From HRBIN16 sp049969495 (GTDB lineage: Bacteria > Armatimonadota > HRBIN16): a DNA stretch of 64,000 nt. This document shows, in pieces, positions 34,280 through 43,026 of the stretch. Within the stretch, counting starts at the first letter, position 1; every line of letters starts with the position of its first letter. A model generated the notes under the pieces. The model did no database searches and was not told the DNA's origin. It saw only the letters and a program-made list of their open reading frames with translations. Made by a program: the position numbers and the translations under genes. The stretch lies in assembly GCA_049969495.1 (NCBI GenBank), contig JBMFOT010000009.1, forward strand, positions 1 to 64,000, given 5' to 3'.

Positions 34280-35110
34280 ATGCGCTTCTCGCTGGCGCGT
34301 GTGATGCTCTATTTGCTGATGACGATAGCCGCTGTCATTTTCCTGATGCCGGTGGCATGGATGCTGGTGATGTCCATCCTGCCAGAACATGAGATTTTCC
34401 AGCCGGTTCCACACTGGATACCGCAGGAGCCGACCCTGCAGAACTTTCAGGAGCTGTTCAAGCGGGCAGAGGAGGCTCCGGTAATGCGCTGGTTCTGGAA
34501 CAGCCTGTTCGTGGCGGGCACGGGCACGCTCGCCTACCTGCTGCTCAGCTCCATGGCGGCGTACGCCTTCTCGCGACTGGAGTTTCCGGGCAGGAACGTG
34601 CTCTTCTTCATCGTGCTCTCCACGCTCATTATCCCCGGACAGGTGACCATTATCCCCGTTTTCCTCATCCTGCAGAAGCTGCACTGGTTCAACACCTACT
34701 ACGCGCTGATTGTGCCCGGGCTGGCAGGGGCGTTCGGCGTGTTCCTGCTGAGGCAGTTCTTCCTCACCATCCCGCGCGAGATGGAGGAAGCGGCGTTGAT
34801 TGACGGCTGTGGCAGAGCAGGCATCTACTGGCGCATTATTTTACCCCTCAGTAAACCCGCTTTGGCGACGCTGGCAATTTTCTCCTTCCTGGGCGGGTGG
34901 AACGACTTTATGCTCCCCTTGATTGCTACCAACGAGATAGAGATGCGCACCCTGCCCGTTGGGCTGACTATCTTTTTAGGGCGATACAGTATGCAGTACG
35001 GTCTGGTGATGGCAACGGCGGTGCTGGCGACCCTGCCCGTGCTGGTGATGTTTCTGCTCTTCCAGCGGCATATCATTCGCGGCGTCGTGCTGACGGGGCT
35101 GAAGGGGTAG
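34280..35110 (+). CDS. Sugar ABC transporter permease (MalG type)
   Basis: 276 residues with six membrane helices. EAA loop EMEEAALIDGCGRAGIYWRIILPLSKPAL (about residues 168-196). FGxxFFSRLEF-type motif AAYAFSRLEFPGRN after the second helix. GGGGAGGAA lies nine bases before the ATG. It is the third gene of the importer and ends the plus-strand run; convergent with the phosphotriesterase-family gene. Confidence 0.93.
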   Translation: MRFSLARVMLYLLMTIAAVIFLMPVAWMLVMSILPEHEIFQPVPHWIPQEPTLQNFQELFKRAEEAPVMRWFWNSLFVAGTGTLAYLLLSSMAAYAFSRLEFPGRNVLFFIVLSTLIIPGQVTIIPVFLILQKLHWFNTYYALIVPGLAGAFGVFLLRQFFLTIPREMEEAALIDGCGRAGIYWRIILPLSKPALATLAIFSFLGGWNDFMLPLIATNEIEMRTLPVGLTIFLGRYSMQYGLVMATAVLATLPVLVMFLLFQRHIIRGVVLTGLKG

Positions 35111-35138
35111 AGATTGCTTTTGCTCCCCAGCCGCGTTC

Positions 35139-36071
35139 TTATCCCACCGCAAACGCCCTCTGCGGGTTCTTTGCGGTCATCTGCTCTATCTCTCCGTCCG
35201 AGAAGCCCGCTTTGCGCAGGGCGGGTATCAGGTGCGTGAACAGGGTGGTATACTCGCGAAACACACCTCCGCCCGGCTCGCCTACGTGGTACCAGCCCGC
35301 GTCGTGCGATACCAGCACCCGGTTCAGCAAACCCTTCTGGTGCAGGTGCAGAATAAACTCCACGTGCTGCTCTATTGTTTCGGGGGATACACCGTCAAGC
35401 TCTACCCACGCGCCGCGCTCCGCTGCCCACACATGCAGTGCCTTATCGCTTTCCACCTGCGCGTGCACCCAGATAAACGCTGAGGGGGACACGCCCATCT
35501 GCTCTAATCGCTCTATCTGCTTGCGTGCAGCGGAACCCGGTCCCGTATGCGAGGCGATGGTTAGCCCCGTCTTGCGGTGGGTGAATGCCGCCGCTTCCAG
35601 CAGGCGCATGTCTACCTCCGACGGTTCGGGGTCCACACCGATTTTGATGAAACCGGGTCGGATACCTGTGCCCTCAATGCCCTTCTGCGCTTCCGTAATC
35701 CATTCGCTGGCGATTTGCTCGGCGGAGAGGGAATGGACTTTTGCGGGCAGGTATTTATCGTTCGCCGCGCCGTACCAGCCCGTGTTGGTCAGGATGTACA
35801 GCCCACTCGCCTTGCTGAGGCGTTGCAGCAGTTGCGGGTCGCGCCCCAGATAGGCAGGGGTACACTCCACCAGCGTGCGACAACCCGCCTGCCTCAACGA
35901 CTTCAGGTAGGGAAGGGCAACGCGATACACCTCTTCGGGGTCGTATCGCGACTTGCTCACCCTGTCCGCACCGATGAAGTCTACCAGCACATGCTCATGC
36001 GGCAGGATGACACCCAACCGCTCGGGCGGTACGCTGCCTGTGACGGTGCTCACTTGTGGGCGGATGCTCAT
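35139..36071 (-). CDS. Phosphotriesterase-family metal-dependent hydrolase
   Basis: 310 residues from the ATG at 36071. A TIM-barrel amidohydrolase with the binuclear metal ligands visible: HEHV (ILPHEHVLVDF), bridging Lys in GFIKIGVD, His in TIASHTGPG, His in WVHAQVES and Asp in VSHDAGW. The family includes lactonases, phosphotriesterases and sugar-lactone hydrolases. Placed after two ABC permease genes, a sugar-phosphate lactonase or a related function is plausible. The frame is open to 36164 but that part has no start motif. Confidence 0.88.
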   Translation of the reverse strand: MSIRPQVSTVTGSVPPERLGVILPHEHVLVDFIGADRVSKSRYDPEEVYRVALPYLKSLRQAGCRTLVECTPAYLGRDPQLLQRLSKASGLYILTNTGWYGAANDKYLPAKVHSLSAEQIASEWITEAQKGIEGTGIRPGFIKIGVDPEPSEVDMRLLEAAAFTHRKTGLTIASHTGPGSAARKQIERLEQMGVSPSAFIWVHAQVESDKALHVWAAERGAWVELDGVSPETIEQHVEFILHLHQKGLLNRVLVSHDAGWYHVGEPGGGVFREYTTLFTHLIPALRKAGFSDGEIEQMTAKNPQRAFAVG

Positions 36072-36195
36072 CGTCGCATGGTCTCTTTCCTTTGCGGTGA
36101 TAACAACCTGTTCGTGGCAGGAAGCGAGGTTCCTGCCTGGGATGCCTCCCCACCCCCAGCACAAGGAAAGGGGTTTAGGGGGATAGGTTCCATCC

Positions 36196-38031
36196 TCACT
36201 TCATCGTGGGCACAATGATACCTCTCAGGATAATCTTCTGCGCGAAGATAAACACCAGCAACGTGGGCAGGGCGGCGATGACCAGGCTCGCCATCCACAC
36301 CCAGGGGTAGCTCTCACGCCCCAATTGCCACAGGAAGACCATCATCGTCCACATCTCGGGCTTTTGCACCACGAGGAACGCCCACATAAACCCGCCGTAG
36401 GCGGAGGTGAACGCACTCAGTGCAATCACCGCCAGAATGGGCATGGAGAGCGGTACGGTAATGTTCCAGAACATGCGCAGTTCGCCCGCGCCGTCCAGCA
36501 TTGCCGCCTCGTATAGCTCCTGCGGCAAGCTGTCGAAGTAGCCCTTCAGCAGGAAGATGCCCATCCCGCTCGCCAGCCCGGGCAACACCAGCGCCCAGTA
36601 GGTGTTCAGCAAGCCCAGCTCCTTAATCAGCAGGAAGTTGGGAATCATCGCCACCTCGGCGGGGAACGCCATCGTTGCCAGCAGGGCGAGCAGAATCTTA
36701 TGCGCGTAGGGCAGGTTAAAGCGCGACAGCCCGTACGCCGCCAGCGGTTGTACCGTCAAATGCCCCAGCACCGTCATCAGCACCAGCACGAAGGTGTTCC
36801 ACAGCGCACGTCCGTGAAACAGGATGTAGTCCAGCACCAGACGGTAGTTGCGGGTGAGGAACTCGCGCCGAATCTCGTCCCTGTCGCGCCAGAAGGTGAG
36901 CACGTCCGTCTCGGCGCGCGGGGGGACTATCTCGTCCCAGCTCCTCCAGGCAGTGCCGTGTGCGGCGTTCACCGCCTGCAGCGTGCGGTACTTCTTGCGC
37001 AACCACTCTCGCCAGTGCCCCTCGACGGTGGTCAACCGCTTGGCTTCGGGGGGCACAACGGTATCGACGAACAGCACCCAGTCGGCGAAGCGCAAATCAT
37101 CCTGTGGTAGCGTAGCAGGAAAGCGGGACAGCTTTGCGTCTATGTCACGGTGTGGGTGTCTCTCTCGCAAGAATCGCTGCCACTGCGCATCCCAGTTGCC
37201 CTCCACGCGCACAAAGAGCAAAGGAAACCGCTCACGCACGTAGCGCTCCCACAGTTTTTGCCAGCGAGGTTCTTGTGGACGCTGCGTGGGGAACAGCACA
37301 TCATTGAGCGATTTGTAGTTTGTGCCCAGCAGAGCGTTCAACTCCTCTACGCCACCGATATGTCGCTCCACCCACGCAAGGAAACCGTCGGTTGCCAGTA
37401 TCGCCATCAGGTCGTGTGCAGGTAGCGTGCGGCGAAACTCCAGGTAGAGATCGCGCAACGGCGATGCCTCCCGGCGCGATTTGTGCGTGAGGTCGTATTC
37501 GAAGGGTGCCACTTCGGTGAAGCTAGAGTATACCGTGCCGTAACGCTGATTGAACGCCTCGATATTGTTTTGGTAACGCCGGATGAGCCAGCGGGCATAG
37601 CGCTGGTTGGTCAGGCGCGTGCGTTTGTCGTCGATGAAATGCGCTTTTACCCACTCGTCGGGCAACGTCCTGACGCACGCCAGCCAGTCTCCCACACGTT
37701 GCTGCACTTTGGGGTCGTTGACGTGATAATCGGGTATCTTCTCCAAAAAGCGGAAGTTGGTGATGTCCAGCCGATGGATTCGGCGGGCGATGTTGAAGTC
37801 GGTGCCGTATCGGTCGTTCATCCACTTCCGAAACAGCGCGGTGTCATCGCGCAGGTAGGCGGGAATAACGCGCCAGTCGTCGAAGTCGGTGTCGGTGGTG
37901 ATGGACGCGCCCAGCATCAGCAAGAAGGGATATATCATCGTCACCGAACCCACAATCAACACGGTGTAGATAAAGGCGTACACTGCGCGAGCGGTCAGAG
38001 TGCGTTGTTCACACGGTCCGAACAGCGCCAT
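36196..38031 (-). CDS. Sugar ABC permease (MalG type) with a 360-residue repeat-containing extracytoplasmic insert
   Basis: 611 residues, about twice the usual length. Helix 1 is at about 16-42. Residues about 45-400 form a charged, Trp/Tyr-rich insert, and the remaining five helices and EAA loop (QELYEAAMLDGAGELRMFWN, about 504-530) are normal. The insert repeats a motif of the form WL..Y.....LN..YGT.Y.S..E..P. It is seen at about 147-175 (WLIRRYQNNIEAFNQRYGTV), 219-246 (VERHIGGVEELNALLGTNYK) and 340-370 (WREWLRKKYRTLQAVNAAHG), with a weak fourth at 68-80. By topology the insert lies outside the membrane and may help dock a substrate or the fused binding domain of the next gene. It starts three bases after that gene. 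Confidence 0.85.
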   Translation of the reverse strand: MALFGPCEQRTLTARAVYAFIYTVLIVGSVTMIYPFLLMLGASITTDTDFDDWRVIPAYLRDDTALFRKWMNDRYGTDFNIARRIHRLDITNFRFLEKIPDYHVNDPKVQQRVGDWLACVRTLPDEWVKAHFIDDKRTRLTNQRYARWLIRRYQNNIEAFNQRYGTVYSSFTEVAPFEYDLTHKSRREASPLRDLYLEFRRTLPAHDLMAILATDGFLAWVERHIGGVEELNALLGTNYKSLNDVLFPTQRPQEPRWQKLWERYVRERFPLLFVRVEGNWDAQWQRFLRERHPHRDIDAKLSRFPATLPQDDLRFADWVLFVDTVVPPEAKRLTTVEGHWREWLRKKYRTLQAVNAAHGTAWRSWDEIVPPRAETDVLTFWRDRDEIRREFLTRNYRLVLDYILFHGRALWNTFVLVLMTVLGHLTVQPLAAYGLSRFNLPYAHKILLALLATMAFPAEVAMIPNFLLIKELGLLNTYWALVLPGLASGMGIFLLKGYFDSLPQELYEAAMLDGAGELRMFWNITVPLSMPILAVIALSAFTSAYGGFMWAFLVVQKPEMWTMMVFLWQLGRESYPWVWMASLVIAALPTLLVFIFAQKIILRGIIVPTMK

Positions 38032-38034
38032 CGC

Positions 38035-41000
38035 TCATCCCTCCACCGCGTGCGCGGCGCGGAACTCCACCCGCTTGAGAATGCGCAGTTGCAGGATGGT
38101 GAAGCCAATGAGAACAGAACCCAGTACCCACGCCATTGCGGTTGCATAGCCGAAGCGCAGGTACAGGAAGGCGTTTGTCCAGATATGGATACCCAGCACC
38201 ATCGTGGAGTTGGCGGGACCGCCGCCCGTCATCACGAACACGTTCTGCATGGCGTGGAAGCTGCCGATGAACGCGCCGATGAAGTTAATCATCATGAGCG
38301 GTTTGAGCGAGGGGAACATGATGTACCCTATCTTATGCCAGAAGTTGCCCCCGTCCACCGCAATCGCTTCGTACAGGTCTTCGGGCACGGTTTTCAGCGC
38401 GGCGAGGTAAATCAGGCTGCCCGGTCCCGCCCCCGCCCACACGCCGGGTATCACCACACACAGCATCGCCAGCCCGGGCGTGTGTAGCCAGTCGATATAC
38501 TTGACCTCCGGTGATACCACGCCCAGCGCGTGCAGAATGGGCATCATGATGCGGTTCAGGAAACCGTAGGGCGTGGGGTCGTAGAACATTTTCCACAGGA
38601 ACATGATGACCAGTCCGGTCGTGACCGCCGGCAGGTAGAAGATAACCCGGAAGAGGATTTTGCCCCGCGGTACCTCGTGCAGTAGCAGTGCCAGAAAGAT
38701 AGGCGCGACGAAGCCGATGGCGAGGTTCAACCCCACATACAGCACCGTCGCCCGCACCGAGTTCCAGAAGTCGGGGCTGGTCATCACCTCGATAAAGTTC
38801 GCCAGTCCGATGAAGGGGCTGTTACCGTAGATTTTGTAGTCATAGAACGCCATCAGCGTGCCGCGGATGAGGGGCACGTACTGCCACAGCAGCACCGTCA
38901 GCAGAGCGGGTAACATCATCGACCAGGCCAGCATGGTGGTCACCCTGCGGCGCGCTCCGGAGCCAACCACCTGGCTTGCCTTCTTCTGTAGCGCGCCCAC
39001 ATGCACTTCGGACTGCTCGCGCATCGCCCACACGAAGCCGTATACTACCAGCGGCGCCGCCAGCAGGAAGATGACCGTGCCCAAGAGGTTGCGTCGGCGT
39101 TCCACCTCAGGAGGCACCACGCGGTACAGCTTCGCGTTCACCTCGTTCATGCTGGTCTGAATGACCCTTGCCGGGTCTTTGAACTGTCCGCCATCGTAAA
39201 GGATGGTATCGATGGGCACCGCCAGCTCGTGTCCCTCCACATGCTGGTAATAGGGGTCATGTGGCTGGATACGCCCATATTTGGGGGCTTCCTCCATCGC
39301 CCGACGGAAGGAGGGTTCGTAATCCTCATACTCTTCGGTGAAGCCGAACTTCTTCAGCATCTGCGGGCGAATAAGGTGTGGGTAGCCGCCTTTGACGTAC
39401 ACCTCGGTGATGATTCGCTGTGCCTCTTCGCTACATCGGAACACAAGATATTCCCACGCCGCCTGAAGCACCCTGGGGTCGCGTGCGGCACGTGCGCTGA
39501 TACACCAGGCACGCCCACCGGTGAGCGCGGCGCGTACCCCACCTTCTCCCGCACTGGGCGGAGGTCCCAGCCCAATCTGGTCGGGGCGCAAACCGCCCTG
39601 CGTGAGCACCTGGTCTATCACCTGCGGGTTGATATGGTCCAGCATCATGGCGATTTCGCCGCGCAGGAACATCTCCACCGGGTCGCCACCTACGCGCACC
39701 ACACCGGTGTGCACAGGTACACCGCGCAAATCACGCTTGCACTTTTTGCACCGAAAGCGGGTTTGCTCCGGCTTTACCGGTATCACCGTACCGCACACGC
39801 GGCACGCTACGCGCTCCACCGGGGTGCGTATCGGGTTCTCCTCCTGGCATTTCGGGCAAACCGCCACCGGCAGGTTGTTGGGCTCCTGGCAATCGGGACA
39901 GCGTACCCATTCCGTCCAGCGCAGGCGTTTGTAGAAGCGCAACGCCCGTTGCCCCGGCTCACGCCCATAAGCCACCTTCCATCGCCGGGGCTGATCCATC
40001 AAGCTACGCCCGCACGTGCGACATAGGCACCGCTTGTCCTCCTGCTTGAACTCGTTCACCGTGCCATCGACAGGACAGGTGCGCTCCTGCAGAGTCATGT
40101 CGCCACCCGCCTGATATACAAAGTTGGTGAAGATGTAGCCTGCGGTGTAACCGGTGCGGATAGCAGTGCCGTATTGCCCTGTCTGGAAGCGTGCGCCTTT
40201 CACATGCTTCTCGGGATAGGTCAGCCTCTGGGCGAACTCGAAGTACTCCTGCCAGTCCTTCGGTGGTCGTGGAGGCACGATGCCTGCCTCTTCAAACAGG
40301 TCACGCCGGTACCACAGTCCCAGTATCCAGTAATCGCTCACGATGGCGTACAGTTTGCCGTCGGGACCGCGTGCGGCGTCGTAGTGGTGCTCGGTCAACC
40401 CTAGCGAAGGTGGCTTCCACTCGGGATGCTTCTTGCGATACTCGCGAATCAGGTCGTCTAAAGGCAGAATGAGTCCCTGCCGGATGTAGTTCTGCACCTG
40501 CCGGATGCTGAGGTCGAACACGTCGGGGGCGCGGTCGCCTGCGAACGCCATCATCTGCTGCGCCTCCGCCAGTCCCTCAGGGAGCGCGAGACCGGTGACG
40601 CGCTCGTAGCGGTAGTTGGGGTGTTTACGAAAGAAGGCGTCGAACACCGCCAGCTCCGCACGGTTCTGCACGCCTGTCGCACTGCGCAGGGGGATGTTCG
40701 CTAGGCGGATAGTGACAATGTTCTTGTCTTCGGCACGCGTTACCGATACGAACAGCAGGAGCAACAGCAGAACGCCCCATATCGCAAGACAAAAAACATG
40801 GTGCGTTCCCGAAGGGCGAGGTTCCTGCCGAGCCGTAAGGCTTCCCCACTCCCGACCTCCCCCGTGGACGGGGGAGTGCCCCCTCCTTTCCTCCCCCGCA
40901 GACAGGGGAGGAAAAAGGCCCCCTCCCCGCTCGCGGGGAGGGTCAGGGTGGGGGCAAAGCGGCGAACCTGAAGAATGACCTGCCTCCCTGTCTCCCTTCC

Positions 41001-41046
41001 CTGCGAGGGAGAGGTTCAACCGGTTCAGGAGACTGCGCCTGTTCAT
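38035..41046 (-). CDS. Fused zinc-ribbon-containing substrate-binding protein and MalF-type ABC permease
   Basis: 1003 codons as the frame stands. Residues 1-82 are mostly dispersed-repeat sequence. A signal-anchor helix is at about 84-103 (FCLAIWGVLLLLLLFVSVT). Residues about 108-650 are a family 1 solute-binding domain (VTIRLANIPLRS, DRAPDVFDLSIRQVQNYI, YAIVSDYWILGLWYRRDLFE, DWQEYFEFAQRL). Into it are inserted cysteine clusters at C324/C340/C342/C345, C383-x2-C386-x10-C397-x2-C400 and C415-x2-C418-x14-C433-x2-C436. Then a helix at about 652-674, a linker and six permease helices with EAA loop (EAIAVDGGNFWHKIGYIMFP, about 893-912). The binding part should be extracytoplasmic. It is followed by the partner permease. 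Confidence 0.85.
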   Translation of the reverse strand: MNRRSLLNRLNLSLAGKGDREAGHSSGSPLCPHPDPPRERGGGLFPPLSAGEERRGHSPVHGGGREWGSLTARQEPRPSGTHHVFCLAIWGVLLLLLLFVSVTRAEDKNIVTIRLANIPLRSATGVQNRAELAVFDAFFRKHPNYRYERVTGLALPEGLAEAQQMMAFAGDRAPDVFDLSIRQVQNYIRQGLILPLDDLIREYRKKHPEWKPPSLGLTEHHYDAARGPDGKLYAIVSDYWILGLWYRRDLFEEAGIVPPRPPKDWQEYFEFAQRLTYPEKHVKGARFQTGQYGTAIRTGYTAGYIFTNFVYQAGGDMTLQERTCPVDGTVNEFKQEDKRCLCRTCGRSLMDQPRRWKVAYGREPGQRALRFYKRLRWTEWVRCPDCQEPNNLPVAVCPKCQEENPIRTPVERVACRVCGTVIPVKPEQTRFRCKKCKRDLRGVPVHTGVVRVGGDPVEMFLRGEIAMMLDHINPQVIDQVLTQGGLRPDQIGLGPPPSAGEGGVRAALTGGRAWCISARAARDPRVLQAAWEYLVFRCSEEAQRIITEVYVKGGYPHLIRPQMLKKFGFTEEYEDYEPSFRRAMEEAPKYGRIQPHDPYYQHVEGHELAVPIDTILYDGGQFKDPARVIQTSMNEVNAKLYRVVPPEVERRRNLLGTVIFLLAAPLVVYGFVWAMREQSEVHVGALQKKASQVVGSGARRRVTTMLAWSMMLPALLTVLLWQYVPLIRGTLMAFYDYKIYGNSPFIGLANFIEVMTSPDFWNSVRATVLYVGLNLAIGFVAPIFLALLLHEVPRGKILFRVIFYLPAVTTGLVIMFLWKMFYDPTPYGFLNRIMMPILHALGVVSPEVKYIDWLHTPGLAMLCVVIPGVWAGAGPGSLIYLAALKTVPEDLYEAIAVDGGNFWHKIGYIMFPSLKPLMMINFIGAFIGSFHAMQNVFVMTGGGPANSTMVLGIHIWTNAFLYLRFGYATAMAWVLGSVLIGFTILQLRILKRVEFRAAHAVEG
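40812..40866 (-). repeat. Copy of the dispersed palindromic repeat inside the fused transporter's 5' coding region
   Basis: On the minus strand GGGGGAGGTCGGGAGTGGGG, AGCCTTACGGCTCGGCAGGA and CCTCGCCCTTC. It matches the intergenic copies. The neighbouring 40867-41030 has further GC palindromes (for example CCCCTCCCCGCTCGCGGGGA at 40919). All of it lies in the open frame of the fusion gene. Confidence 0.7.
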
Positions 41047-41196
41047 ATCAACCGCTTGTCCGCTATCATTTTGAGGTTCGTCCCGTTAACCGAATAACCA
41101 GTTTTGTATTTGGCAAGGGACAGGATATTTCCTTCCGCCCGGATGCGTGCTTGCGGTAACGTGCCGCATCGCCATCGGGGAAGACCTGACCTTTCA

Positions 41197-41221
41197 ACGG
41201 CTCGGACGGAGCCTCGCCCTC
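41197..41221 (+). repeat. Short copy of the dispersed palindromic repeat
   Basis: ACGGCTCGGACGGAGCCTCG followed by CCCTC; GGCTC and GAGCC form a hairpin with a five-base loop. It lies in the 194-base gap between the PPi-phosphofructokinase stop and the fused transporter gene, which otherwise holds nothing recognisable. Confidence 0.7.
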
Positions 41222-41240
41222 TACGTAGCCTGTAACCAGA

Positions 41241-42896
41241 CTACCCGCGTTCCAGCTGCAGGGTGAGAGTGGGCGCATCGCATACCTCGCTTGGACCGAA
41301 GTACTGGATAGGTCCGGGGAAGCGGTAGTCATCCTCTATCGCCCACTTCTCGCGCTGCTGGGCAAAGGTCTGGAACGGCTTGCCGTTCAGGTCTACCAGT
41401 GCCTTGCGGATGACGGGCGTGGGTTTGCCCTTGCGCATCTCGATGTTCAGCATCATCGTCACGGGCACGCCGCCAGCCACCCACTCGTCTGCGCTGCGGG
41501 TTAGGTTGCGCACGTACACGGTGTAGCCCGTTAGCCCCGCGCGAATCAGCTGCGCTGCTGCATAACCCAGCGTATAGGCATAGTCGGCGTCGAAGTTAGA
41601 CGGCGCGGCGCATCGTCCCTCGTAGCCGAAGAAGTGGCTGAGCGGGCTGAATTTCACCTCTTGCGCCTCGCCTTTCGCTTGCAGCTCGCGGATTCGGTCG
41701 GACACGAGGTCAATGAGCAACCGCTCGGTCTCCACTTGCGACAGGGGCACGTTGCCATGGCTGTCGCGGCGCAGGAGCACCGCCTGAATATCCTGCGGAA
41801 GCGAGCCATATACCCGCGCGCTGTGGTCGCTGAGCTTGGTGCTCAGATACTGCACGCGCTCCGAGTGGTCGGGCAGGCTGTGAATGTACGCCTCTTCCTG
41901 GCCGAGTATCGCGCTGAGCTCGTCGATGAGCGTCTTAATCTCGGCGATGAACTCCACCAACCCCTCAGGCACGAGAGCGATGCCGTAGTTCTTGCCCGCC
42001 TGCGCCCGCTTCACCACCGAGTGCACAATCTGCTCCACAATCTGCTCGAGGGTGATGCCCTTCGCCTGCACCTCTTCCGAGATGAGCGCGATGTTCGGGT
42101 GGGTCTGCAGGGCGCATTCCAGCGTGACATGGCTGGCGGCACGCCCCATCAGGCGGATGAAGTGCCAGTACTTGACCGCAGAGGTGGCGTCGCGGGCGAT
42201 GTTGCCGATGAGCTCCGAGTACACCTTGCTGGCGGTGTCGAAGCCAAACGAGGCTTCAATCAGCTCGTTTTTCATATCGCCGTCGATGGTCTTGGGCACG
42301 CCGATAACGCAGGTGGCTGAGCCGACCGAACGCAGGTACTCGGCGAGCACCGCCGCGTTGGTGTTCGAATCGTCGCCACCGATGATGACCAGCCCGTCCA
42401 GCCCCATCTGCTCGAAGTTCTTCCAACAGGCTTCCAGTTCTTCCGGCTTTTCAATCTTATCGCGCCCGGTCATAATCATATTGAAGCCGCCGGTGTTACG
42501 ATACTGGTCCACAATGTCGGCGGTGAGTTCGATGTACTTCCCCTTGATGACGCCCGCCGGACCCTTCAGGAAGCCGTACACCTTGCTGTCGGGGTTCGCT
42601 GCCTTCAGCGCGTCGAACACACCTGCAATCACGTTATGCCCACCGGGTGCAGGACCACCGGAAAGCACCACGCCCACCTTGAGCGGTCTGGTAGCGAGAT
42701 CACCCTTGCCTTCCACCAGCGTGGCGACGGGCTGACCGTATGTGTGCGGAAACAGATTGCGAATCTCTTCCTTGTCGGTTGCCGGCTCGGTCGGTTCACC
42801 CAGCTGCACAGCGACGTTGCCCGTACGAAGCGCGGGAGGCAGCTTCGGCTGATAGGATGCTCGTGCTTGCTGCAACGGAGATTTGCTGTCTGTCAT
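41241..42896 (-). CDS. pfp: Pyrophosphate-dependent 6-phosphofructokinase, long form
   Basis: 551 residues, the length of the long (plant beta-like) PFP clade. Motifs: GVVLSGGPAPGGHNVIAG at the phosphate donor site, GLVIIGGDDSNTNAAVLAEY, the catalytic VPKTIDGDMKN and the fructose-6-phosphate motif LMGRAASHVTLECAL. Asp in GGDDS rather than GGDGS is the usual mark of PPi use instead of ATP. It interconverts fructose 6-phosphate and fructose 1,6-bisphosphate reversibly. The ATG at 42896 has GGAGAGG eight bases upstream; a GTG three codons earlier is too close to it. Confidence 0.93.
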   Translation of the reverse strand: MTDSKSPLQQARASYQPKLPPALRTGNVAVQLGEPTEPATDKEEIRNLFPHTYGQPVATLVEGKGDLATRPLKVGVVLSGGPAPGGHNVIAGVFDALKAANPDSKVYGFLKGPAGVIKGKYIELTADIVDQYRNTGGFNMIMTGRDKIEKPEELEACWKNFEQMGLDGLVIIGGDDSNTNAAVLAEYLRSVGSATCVIGVPKTIDGDMKNELIEASFGFDTASKVYSELIGNIARDATSAVKYWHFIRLMGRAASHVTLECALQTHPNIALISEEVQAKGITLEQIVEQIVHSVVKRAQAGKNYGIALVPEGLVEFIAEIKTLIDELSAILGQEEAYIHSLPDHSERVQYLSTKLSDHSARVYGSLPQDIQAVLLRRDSHGNVPLSQVETERLLIDLVSDRIRELQAKGEAQEVKFSPLSHFFGYEGRCAAPSNFDADYAYTLGYAAAQLIRAGLTGYTVYVRNLTRSADEWVAGGVPVTMMLNIEMRKGKPTPVIRKALVDLNGKPFQTFAQQREKWAIEDDYRFPGPIQYFGPSEVCDAPTLTLQLERG

Positions 42897-42974
42897 CGTT
42901 GTCACCTCTCCTTTTTCACGCTGTTCATCAAGTATATCTTACAACACAGTGCGTGAAAATTGCTATGAGGAGAA

Positions 42975-43005
42975 GCAAAAAAGCCCCTCTGTGCAGGAGG
43001 GGCTT
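42975..43005 (-). terminator. Rho-independent terminator of hpf
   Basis: On the minus strand AAGCCCCTC-CTGCACA-GAGGGGCTT is followed by TTTT and GCTTC. It lies directly after the hpf stop and before pfp. A canonical hairpin plus T tract. Confidence 0.85.
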
Positions 43006-43026
43006 CTGGGGAATCTCGACGGGATG

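Noticed and set aside
37483..38487. 334-codon open frame opposite the permease pair
   Set aside because: Spans the junction of two real genes on the other strand; shadow frame.
39001..40026. 341-codon open frame opposite the fused transporter
   Set aside because: Antisense to a clearly coding frame; His/Arg-rich, no motif, no ribosome site.
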